This document shows positions 23,535 to 29,974 of a stretch of DNA of 64,000 bases, piece by piece; the first letter of the stretch is position 1; every line of letters begins with the position of its first letter. Source of the stretch: JAKFEE01 sp036675815 (GTDB taxonomy: Bacteria > Pseudomonadota > Alphaproteobacteria > Rhodospirillales > Magnetospirillaceae); contig JAKFEE010000019.1 in NCBI GenBank assembly GCA_036675815.1, positions 32,726 through 96,725 on the forward strand. The letters run 5' to 3'. The notes under the pieces were generated by a model, which was not told the origin of the DNA, made no database searches, and worked only from the letters and a program-made list of their open reading frames with translations. The translations under genes and the position numbers were made by a program.

Positions 23535-26287
23535 CCAAACCGGTGAGTTTCACCCTCGACGGCCAACCGGTCGCCGCCAGCCCCGGCGAAACCATTTGGG
23601 AGGTCGCCCGCCGCGTGGGCGTCGCCATTCCGCATCTGTGCCACCGCCCCGAACCCGGCTATCGCGCCGACGGCAATTGCCGCGCCTGTGTCGTCGAGGT
23701 CGAGGGGGAGCGCACCTTGTCGGCCTCGTGCGTGCGCATGCCCAAGGACGGCATGGTCGTGCATACAGCCTCCGCCCGCGCCGAGAAATCGCGCGGCATG
23801 GTGTTCGAGATGCTGGGGCTGGAAGCCCCTCTCCCGCCTGCGGGAGAGGGAGGGGCCCAGCGCAGCTGGGAGGGTGAGGGCGGCGCCATGGCTTACGGAG
23901 CGCGGCCCTCACCCCGACCCTCTCCCGCAAGCGGGAGAGGGGGCACCGACATCGACTTGTCCCACCCCGCCATCGCCGTCGACCTTTCGCGCTGCATCCA
24001 GTGCGGGCTATGCGTGCGCGCCTGCCGCGAAGTGCAGGGCAACGATGTCATCGGCATGGCCTTCCGCGGCCGGGACGAGCGCATCGTCTTCGATTTCGCT
24101 GATCCGATGGGCGCCAGCACCTGCGTCGGCTGCGGCGAATGCGTCCAGGCCTGCCCGACCGACGCTTTGATGGAAAAGACGCTGGCCGCCGGCATCGAGC
24201 CCGACCGTTCCGTCGATTCCCTGTGCCCCTATTGCGGGGTCGGCTGCCAGGTCATCTATCACATCGCCGACGAGCGCATCGTCGCCGTCGACGGTCGTGA
24301 CGGCCCGGCCAACCACAATCGCCTGTGCGTCAAGGGCCGCTTCGGCATGGATTATGTCCACCATCCACATCGCTTGACCGTGCCGCTGGTGCGCAAGGAC
24401 GGCGTGTCCAAGCGCGCGGACGACGTCATCGATCCGGCCAATCCCTGGACGCATTTCCGCGAGGCGAGCTGGGACGAGGCCCTGGACCTTGCCGCCGGCG
24501 GCCTGCGGCGCATCCGCGACGCCCACGGCGGCGCGGCGCTGGCCGGCTTCGGCTCGGCCAAGGGCTCCAACGAGGAAGCCTTCCTGTTCCAGAAGCTGGT
24601 GCGCACCGGCTTCGGCACCAACAACGTCGACCACTGCACAAGACTGTGCCATGCCTCGTCGGTGGCGGCGTTAATCGAGACCATCGGTTCCGGCGCCGTC
24701 ACAGCCCCTTTCATCGAGTGCCTGAACTCCGACGTCATCGTCGTCATCGGCTCCAACCCCACCGTCAATCATCCGGTGGCCGCCACCTACATCAAGAACG
24801 CGGTGCGCTGCGGCGCCAAGCTGGTGGTCATGGATCCGCGCGGCACGGCGCTGGCCCGCTACGCCACCCACATGCTGCGCTTCCGCCCCGGCACCGACGT
24901 GGCGCTGCTCAATGCGCTGATGCACGTGATCGTCACCGAAGGCCTCTACGACCGCGACTACGTCGCCGCCCGAACCGAGGGGTTTGACGCCCTGGCGGTG
25001 CATCTGGCCGATTACGCGCCCGAGCGCATGGCGCCGATCTGCGGCATCGACGCCGACACGCTGCGTCAGGTCGCCCGCCTCTACGGCGGCGCCAAGGCGG
25101 CATTGATCTTCTGGGGCATGGGCATTTCGCAGCACACCCACGGCACCGACAACGCCCGCTGCCTGATCTCCCTTGCCCTGCTGTGCGGCCAAATCGGCCG
25201 CCCCGGCGCCGGACTGCACCCCCTGCGCGGCCAGAACAACGTCCAGGGCGCCTCCGACGCCGGGTTGATCCCCATGGTCTATCCAGACTACCGCCCGGTC
25301 GAGGACGCCGAGGTGCGGCGCTTCTACGAAGAGCTGTGGGGTCAGCCGCTCGATCCGCGCAACGGCCTGACCGTGGTCGAAATCATGCATGCCGCCATCG
25401 CCGGCCGCATCAAGGGCATGTACATCATGGGCGAGAATCCGGCGATGTCCGACCCCGACCTGTCGCATGCCCGGGAAGGCTTCGCCGCCTTGGAGCATCT
25501 GGTGGTACAGGACCTGTTCCTCACCGAGACCGCGTTTCACGCCGACGTCGTGCTACCGGCCTCGGCCTTCCCCGAGAAGACCGGCACCTTCACCAACACC
25601 GATCGTCGCGTCCAGCTCGCCCGCCAGGCGCTGCAGCCGCCGGGGGCGGCCCGCCAGGACTGGTGGATCATCCAGGAGATCGGCCGGCGCCTGGGCCAGG
25701 ACTGGGGCTATGGCGGCGTTGCCGACATCTACCGCGAGATGCGGCGATGCATGCCGTCGCTGCAGGGCATCGGCTGGGAGCGGCTGCAGCGCGAGGGCGC
25801 CGTCACCTATCCCTGCGAAGCCGAGGATGCGCCCGGTCGTGAGATCATCTTCGGCGACGGCTTCCCGACGCCGAGCGGCCGCGGCAAGTTCGTGCCGGCG
25901 GCGTTCCTGCCGCCCAACGAAAGTCCGGACGCCGCGTTTCCCCTGGTGCTGACCACCGGCCGCCTGCTCGAGCATTGGCATACCGGCGCCATGACGCGGC
26001 GCGCCGCGGCGCTCAACGCCATCGAGCCCGAGCCGGCCTGCCACCTGTCGCCCCGTCGCCTCGACGCGCTGGGCATCACCGCCGGCGCCAAGATCAGGGT
26101 CAGCACGCGACGCGGCAGCATCGCCCTCACCGCGCGCGTCGACCCCAGGCTGCCGGACGAGTTGATCTTCATCCCGTTCTGCTTCGCCGAGGCGGCGGCC
26201 AACCTGCTCACCAATCCGGCATTGGACCCGTTCGGCAAGATCCCCGAGTTCAAGTATTGCGCGGCGCGGGTGGAAGCGGTGGCGTAA
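23531..26287 (+). CDS. NAD-dependent formate dehydrogenase, alpha (catalytic) subunit
   Basis: A 918-residue molybdenum- or tungsten-bis-pterin enzyme oxidising formate to CO2. Order: N-terminal 2Fe-2S ferredoxin domain (cysteines in HLCHR, NCRACV, SASCV), then two 4Fe-4S sites beginning CIQCGLCVRAC (C155) and CVGCGECVQAC (C198), then CPYCGVGC (C232) opening the molybdopterin oxidoreductase domain. The active-site ligand is a cysteine, C373 in RLCH, followed by the conserved His, so it is not a selenoprotein. Residues about 99-138 are encoded by a dispersed palindromic repeat (23826-23942), replacing the linker normal at this place. ATG 23531 overlaps the beta gene. Confidence 0.93.
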   Translation: MTKPVSFTLDGQPVAASPGETIWEVARRVGVAIPHLCHRPEPGYRADGNCRACVVEVEGERTLSASCVRMPKDGMVVHTASARAEKSRGMVFEMLGLEAPLPPAGEGGAQRSWEGEGGAMAYGARPSPRPSPASGRGGTDIDLSHPAIAVDLSRCIQCGLCVRACREVQGNDVIGMAFRGRDERIVFDFADPMGASTCVGCGECVQACPTDALMEKTLAAGIEPDRSVDSLCPYCGVGCQVIYHIADERIVAVDGRDGPANHNRLCVKGRFGMDYVHHPHRLTVPLVRKDGVSKRADDVIDPANPWTHFREASWDEALDLAAGGLRRIRDAHGGAALAGFGSAKGSNEEAFLFQKLVRTGFGTNNVDHCTRLCHASSVAALIETIGSGAVTAPFIECLNSDVIVVIGSNPTVNHPVAATYIKNAVRCGAKLVVMDPRGTALARYATHMLRFRPGTDVALLNALMHVIVTEGLYDRDYVAARTEGFDALAVHLADYAPERMAPICGIDADTLRQVARLYGGAKAALIFWGMGISQHTHGTDNARCLISLALLCGQIGRPGAGLHPLRGQNNVQGASDAGLIPMVYPDYRPVEDAEVRRFYEELWGQPLDPRNGLTVVEIMHAAIAGRIKGMYIMGENPAMSDPDLSHAREGFAALEHLVVQDLFLTETAFHADVVLPASAFPEKTGTFTNTDRRVQLARQALQPPGAARQDWWIIQEIGRRLGQDWGYGGVADIYREMRRCMPSLQGIGWERLQREGAVTYPCEAEDAPGREIIFGDGFPTPSGRGKFVPAAFLPPNESPDAAFPLVLTTGRLLEHWHTGAMTRRAAALNAIEPEPACHLSPRRLDALGITAGAKIRVSTRRGSIALTARVDPRLPDELIFIPFCFAEAAANLLTNPALDPFGKIPEFKYCAARVEAVA
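23826..23942. repeat. Palindromic repeat inserted in frame within the formate dehydrogenase gene
   Basis: Two hairpin motifs, CTCTCCCGCCTGCGGGAGAG at 23829-23848 and CTCTCCCGCAAGCGGGAGAG at 23920-23939, bracket a stretch that reads in all frames without stops. It is translated here as a Gly/Pro/Ser-rich linker (start APLPPAGEGG, end PSPASGRGG). A similar, partial motif occurs in the intergenic region near 9810-9835. The element is of the kind usually found between genes. Confidence 0.85.
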
Positions 26288-26294
26288 CGACACC

Positions 26295-26348
26295 GGAGCG
26301 CGGAGCTCCAGCTCCGCATCGCTTGGCGGACCTGGAGGTCCGCGCTCC
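26295..26348. repeat. GAGCTCC-type palindromic repeat, copy C
   Basis: Arms at 26295-26317 and 26326-26348 are inverted complements with two differences (GGAGCTCC left, GGACCTGG right). It begins eight bases after the fdh alpha stop. Confidence 0.85.
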
Positions 26349-26351
26349 AAG

Positions 26352-26666
26352 CGGAGTAGCCGTTCGACCAATTGCAGGCAGCGGTGGTTGCCGCTAATCT
26401 CATGACCGTAGGAGGTGACGCGCCCTCCGTCTCCCGAGAGGTGAGGCCCGGTTTCCCGGCCTCACCCTTGGCCGCTACCTCGGGTCATCGTTGAAGCCGG
26501 CTTGGATTTCCAACTTCAACCTCAACCAGAAGCGGCGGAGCCATCTCAGGATCGTCATCGGCGCGTCACCTCCTTTCATTCGCCCGGACTCAGAGCCCGC
26601 GGCGAGTTCAACCTAAATTCAACTTATGCAGCCGCCTACTAGCGCAACGGCTGTGTCTTCCCTTTG
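26352..26666. repeat. 315-bp tandem-duplicated unit, copy 1
   Basis: This unit is repeated at 26731-27044 with a 379-bp period and scattered base changes. Its ends carry a short inverted match (AGCCGTT near the left end, AACGGCT near the right). Inside are a 15-bp perfect inverted pair (AGGAGGTGACGCGCC at 26410-26424, complement at 26560-26574), a second hairpin GTGAGGCC/GGCCTCAC near 26440-26464, and a 27-codon minus-strand gene. The 64 bases between the copies hold only a small hairpin, CCCCGC/GCGGG at about 26678-26690. The whole span 26288-27089 contains no larger gene. Confidence 0.9.
26475..26558 (-). CDS. Predicted 27-residue small protein, copy 1
   Basis: A minus-strand frame from ATG 26558 to TAG 26475 encodes 27 residues. 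The AAAGGAGGTGA at 26576-26566 is close to a full anti-Shine-Dalgarno complement, seven bases before the ATG. The peptide is amphipathic and basic in its first half (core LRWLRRFW at residues 4-11) and ends AGFNDDPR. Copy 2 encodes a protein of the same length in which five of six substitutions keep or roughly keep hydrophobic character, with two further silent changes and no indel. I do not recognise the family. It could be a small membrane-associated protein or a leader peptide. It is oriented against both flanking genes. Confidence 0.55.
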   Translation of the reverse strand: MTILRWLRRFWLRLKLEIQAGFNDDPR

Positions 26667-26730
26667 GTCGAGGTGAGCCCCGCAAGCGGGCGCGTTCTGC
26701 TTGGCCGGGCATTGGCACCTACTGACCGCC

Positions 26731-27044
26731 CGGAGTAGCCGTTCGGCCAATTGCACGCATCGGTGGTTGCCGCTAATCTCATCGCCGTAGGAGGTGACGC
26801 GCCCTTCGCCTCCCGAGAGGTGAGGCCGGTTTGCCCGCCCCACCCTTGGCCGCTACCTCGGATCATCGTTGAAGCCCGCGTAGAATTCAAACTTCAACCT
26901 GAACCAGAAGCGGCGGAGCCATCTCAGGAACATCATCGGCGCGTCACCTCCTTTCATTCGCCCGGACTCAGAGCCCGCGGCGGGCTCAACCTAAATTCAA
27001 CTTATGCAGCCGCCTACTAGCGCAGCGGCTGTATCTTCCCTTTG
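26731..27044. repeat. 315-bp tandem-duplicated unit, copy 2
   Basis: Second copy of the unit at 26352-26666, with the same order of parts: left end, 15-bp inverted arm at 26789-26803, a partly decayed inner hairpin, a 27-codon minus-strand frame, the second arm at 26938-26952 and the right end with the CAGCCGC hairpin. It ends 45 bases before the S-(hydroxymethyl)glutathione dehydrogenase start, so it may also influence that gene's leader. Confidence 0.9.
26853..26936 (-). CDS. Predicted 27-residue small protein, copy 2
   Basis: Minus-strand frame from ATG 26936 (a second ATG follows directly) to TAG 26853, 27 residues, with AAAGGAGGTGA at 26954-26944. It shares LRWLRRFW and AGFNDDPR with copy 1; compared with it, positions 3, 12, 16 and 18 are Phe instead of Ile or Leu, 2 is Met instead of Thr and 19 is Tyr instead of Gln. 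Retention of length, start, stop and ribosome-binding site while the sequence drifts is what selection on a peptide would give, though two copies are weak evidence. Confidence 0.55.
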   Translation of the reverse strand: MMFLRWLRRFWFRLKFEFYAGFNDDPR

Positions 27045-27089
27045 TCGGGGGCCGTCGCCATCTCTGTTCCGATGGACAGGAGGGTGGAA

Positions 27090-28196
27090 ATGGACGTCAA
27101 AGCGGCGGTGGCCTTTCGCGCCGGGGATCCGTTGCAGATCGAGACGGTGCAACTCGACGGGCCGAAGGCCGGCGAGGTGATGGTCGAGATCAAGGCCACC
27201 GGCGTCTGCCATACCGACGCCTTCACCTTGTCGGGCGCCGATCCGGAAGGACTGTTCCCGGCGATCCTGGGGCATGAGGGCGCCGGCGTCGTCGTCGAGG
27301 TCGGCGCGGGCGTGACCTCGGTAAAACCCGGCGACCACGTCATCCCGCTGTACACGCCGGAGTGCGGCGTGTGCAAGTTCTGCCGCTCGGGCAAGACCAA
27401 TCTGTGCCAGGCCATCCGCGCCACCCAGGGCCGCGGCGTCATGCCCGACGGCACCAGCCGCTTCTCGCTGGCCGGCAAGCCGATCCTGCACTACATGGGC
27501 TGCTCGACCTTCGCCAATTTCACCGTGCTGCCCGAGATCGCGGTGGCGCGCATCCGCGCCGACGCGCCGTTCGACAAGGTCTGCTACATCGGTTGCGGCG
27601 TCACCACCGGCATCGGCGCCGTGCTCAACACCGCCAAGGTCGAGGCCGGCGCCACCGTCGCCGTGTTCGGCCTGGGCGGCATCGGCCTCAACGTCGTGCA
27701 GGGGGCACGAATGGCCGGGGCAAGCACCATCATCGGCATCGACCTCAATCCGAAGCGCCGGCCGCTGGCCGAGAACTTCGGCATGACGCATTTCCTCAAC
27801 CCGAGCGAGGTCGGCGACATCATCGCCGCCGTTGCCGACCTCAGCGACGGCGGCGTCGACTACTCGTTCGAATGCATCGGCAACGTCAAGCTCATGCGCC
27901 AGGCCCTCGAGTGCTGCCACAAGGGCTGGGGCAAGAGCGTGATCATCGGCGTCGCCGGCGCCGGCGAGGAAATCTCGACGCGGCCGTTCCAGCTCGTCAC
28001 CGGCCGGGTGTGGACCGGTTCGGCCTTCGGCGGCGCCAAGGGCCGCACCGACGTGCCCAAGATCGTCGACTGGTACATGGAGGGCCGCATCAATATCGAC
28101 GACCTCATCACCCACACCATGCCGCTCGCCGACATCAACAAGGCCTTCGACCTGATGCATGCCGGCGAGTCGATCCGCAGCGTGGTGCTCTATTAA
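27090..28196 (+). CDS. S-(hydroxymethyl)glutathione dehydrogenase (class III alcohol dehydrogenase)
   Basis: A 368-residue zinc- and NAD-dependent enzyme that oxidises the glutathione adduct of formaldehyde to S-formylglutathione. Catalytic zinc ligands are in GVCHTDAF and ILGHEGAG, the structural zinc is held by CGVCKFCRSGKTNLC, and the Rossmann motif is FGLGGIGLNVV. GGAGGG at 27079-27084 points to ATG 27090; the earlier in-frame ATGs at 27042 and 27072 are unlikely. Its stop overlaps the next gene's start by one base. With that gene and the formate dehydrogenase upstream it makes a full formaldehyde-to-CO2 route. Confidence 0.96.
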   Translation: MDVKAAVAFRAGDPLQIETVQLDGPKAGEVMVEIKATGVCHTDAFTLSGADPEGLFPAILGHEGAGVVVEVGAGVTSVKPGDHVIPLYTPECGVCKFCRSGKTNLCQAIRATQGRGVMPDGTSRFSLAGKPILHYMGCSTFANFTVLPEIAVARIRADAPFDKVCYIGCGVTTGIGAVLNTAKVEAGATVAVFGLGGIGLNVVQGARMAGASTIIGIDLNPKRRPLAENFGMTHFLNPSEVGDIIAAVADLSDGGVDYSFECIGNVKLMRQALECCHKGWGKSVIIGVAGAGEEISTRPFQLVTGRVWTGSAFGGAKGRTDVPKIVDWYMEGRINIDDLITHTMPLADINKAFDLMHAGESIRSVVLY

Positions 28197-29038
28197 TGAT
28201 CGAGACCATCGAGGAGCACGCCTGCTTCGGCGGCCGCGTCGGCATCTACCGCCACGACGCTCCCTCGACGGCCTGTGCCATGCGCTATTCGGTGTTCGTG
28301 CCGCCCCAAGCCGCGCATGGCCCTGTGCCGGTCGTCACCTGGCTTGCCGGCCTGACCTGCACCGAGGAAACCTTCATGATCAAGGCCGGCGCCCAGCGTG
28401 TCGCCGCCCTTCTCGGCCTGATGCTGGTCGCCCCCGACACCAGCCCGCGCGGCGCCGGCATACCGGGCGAAGGCGACGATTGGGATTTCGGCACCGGCGC
28501 CGGCTTTTACGTCGATGCCACCGAGGAACCGTGGTCGACGCACTACAACACGTACAGCTATGTCAGCCGTGACCTGCCCGATGCCGTCTTCGCCAATTTC
28601 CCCGGCGACCGGGCGCGTCAGGGGCTATTCGGACATTCCATGGGCGGCCACGGCGCACTGGTGATCGGCTTGCGCAACCCGCAGACATATCGCTCTCTGT
28701 CGGCTTTCGCGCCGATTTCCTCGGCGATGCGCTGCCCGTGGGGTGAGAAGGCGTTGACCGGCTATCTTGGCCCCGACCGCGCCAACTGGCGCCAGTATGA
28801 CGCGGCGGAACTGCTGGCCGCCGGCTATCCGCGCCCAGTCCTCGTCGACCAGGGCCTGGCCGACCAGTTTCTTGAGTCGCAGTTGCACCCGCATCTGCTG
28901 GAGCAGGCCGCGGCAGCCGGCGCGGTGAACCTCGTCCTGCGCCGCCATGCCGGCTACGACCACGGCTATTACTTCATCCAGAGTTTCATCGAAGACCACC
29001 TGCGCCACCACGCCGCCTTGCTTGGAGCGCGCCCTTGA
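28196..29038 (+). CDS. S-formylglutathione hydrolase
   Basis: A 280-residue alpha/beta hydrolase of the esterase D family which releases formate and glutathione from S-formylglutathione. The nucleophile serine is in GHSMGGHGA; the acid is probably in VDQGLADQF and the histidine in GYDHGYYF. LAGLTCTEETFMIKAGAQR near residue 55 is typical. The start overlaps the previous stop (TAATG), so the pair is translationally coupled. Its product is the substrate of the formate dehydrogenase encoded upstream. Confidence 0.96.
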   Translation: MIETIEEHACFGGRVGIYRHDAPSTACAMRYSVFVPPQAAHGPVPVVTWLAGLTCTEETFMIKAGAQRVAALLGLMLVAPDTSPRGAGIPGEGDDWDFGTGAGFYVDATEEPWSTHYNTYSYVSRDLPDAVFANFPGDRARQGLFGHSMGGHGALVIGLRNPQTYRSLSAFAPISSAMRCPWGEKALTGYLGPDRANWRQYDAAELLAAGYPRPVLVDQGLADQFLESQLHPHLLEQAAAAGAVNLVLRRHAGYDHGYYFIQSFIEDHLRHHAALLGARP

Positions 29039-29102
29039 CCCTCATCGGGGCCGTCGCTAGGGTTCAGCGTCTTCACGAAAGCCTCAGCACGGCGGTTTCT
29101 CC

Positions 29103-29972
29103 ATGGCGCAAAAGCCAAGTTTCCAGCAGATCATCCTGACGCTGCAGAATTTTTGGGCCGACCACGGCTGCCTGATCCTCCAGCCCTACGACATGGAGGT
29201 CGGCGCCGGCACCTTTCACCCGGCGACGACGCTGCGCGCGCTGGGGCCCGAGCCGTGGGCCTGCGCCTATGTGCAGCCGTCGCGGCGGCCGAAGGACGGG
29301 CGCTATGGCGAGAACCCCAACCGCCTGCAGCACTATTACCAGTACCAGGTGCTGATCAAGCCGTCGCCCGACAACGCCCAGGAGCTGTATCTGGAAAGCC
29401 TCAGGCGGCTGGGCATCGACGCCAGCTACCACGACATCCGCTTCGTCGAGGACGATTGGGAGAGCCCGACCCTGGGCGCCTGGGGCCTGGGCTGGGAGGT
29501 GTGGTGCGATGGCATGGAGGTGACGCAGTTCACCTATTTCCAGCAGGTCGGCGGCATCGAATGCGACCCGGTGGCCGTCGAACTGACCTACGGCCTCGAA
29601 CGCCTGGCCATGTACATCCAGGGCGTCGAGAACGTCTACGACCTCGACTTCAACGGCCGCGGCGTGTCTTACGGCGACGTCTTCCTGCAGGCCGAGCGCG
29701 AGTATTCCGCCCACAATTTCGAGCACGCCGACACCGAAATGCTGTTCAAGCACTTCTTCGACGCCGAAAAGGAATGCCAGAACCTGCTGGCGGCCAAGCT
29801 GGCGCTGCCGGCCTACGACCAGTGCATCAAGGCCAGCCATCGCTTCAATCTGCTGGACGCCCGCGGCGTGATCAGCGTCACCGAGCGCCAGGCCTTCATC
29901 GGCCGCGTCCGCGCCCTGGCCAAGGCCTGCTGTGAAGGCTGGCTGGCCTCGCGCCAGCCGGTGGAGGCGTGA
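29103..29972 (+). CDS. glyQ: Glycyl-tRNA synthetase, alpha subunit
   Basis: A 289-residue catalytic subunit of the bacterial tetrameric glycyl-tRNA synthetase. The sequence is strongly conserved: FQQIILTLQNFWADHGCLI, QPYDMEVGAGTFHPATTLR, the class II core PSRRPKDGRYGENPNRLQHY, and WEVWCDGMEVTQFTYFQQ. Length matches the family. It is followed within three bases by glyS. Confidence 0.98.
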   Translation: MAQKPSFQQIILTLQNFWADHGCLILQPYDMEVGAGTFHPATTLRALGPEPWACAYVQPSRRPKDGRYGENPNRLQHYYQYQVLIKPSPDNAQELYLESLRRLGIDASYHDIRFVEDDWESPTLGAWGLGWEVWCDGMEVTQFTYFQQVGGIECDPVAVELTYGLERLAMYIQGVENVYDLDFNGRGVSYGDVFLQAEREYSAHNFEHADTEMLFKHFFDAEKECQNLLAAKLALPAYDQCIKASHRFNLLDARGVISVTERQAFIGRVRALAKACCEGWLASRQPVEA

Positions 29973-29974
29973 TC

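Noticed and set aside
26401..26470. Plus-strand small gene behind GGAGGTGA at 26411-26418
   Set aside because: No start codon lies at a usable distance downstream on the plus strand, while the same motif on the minus strand is followed by an ATG in both copies.
26352..27044. tRNA or other standard RNA gene in the tandem units
   Set aside because: No cloverleaf arms, T-loop or CCA end; the pairing pattern is a long-range stem around a reading frame.
27362..29038. A 558-codon frame that could be read as a fusion protein including the S-formylglutathione hydrolase
   Set aside because: The first half is the out-of-frame shadow of the dehydrogenase; the hydrolase has its own start at 28196 overlapping the previous stop.
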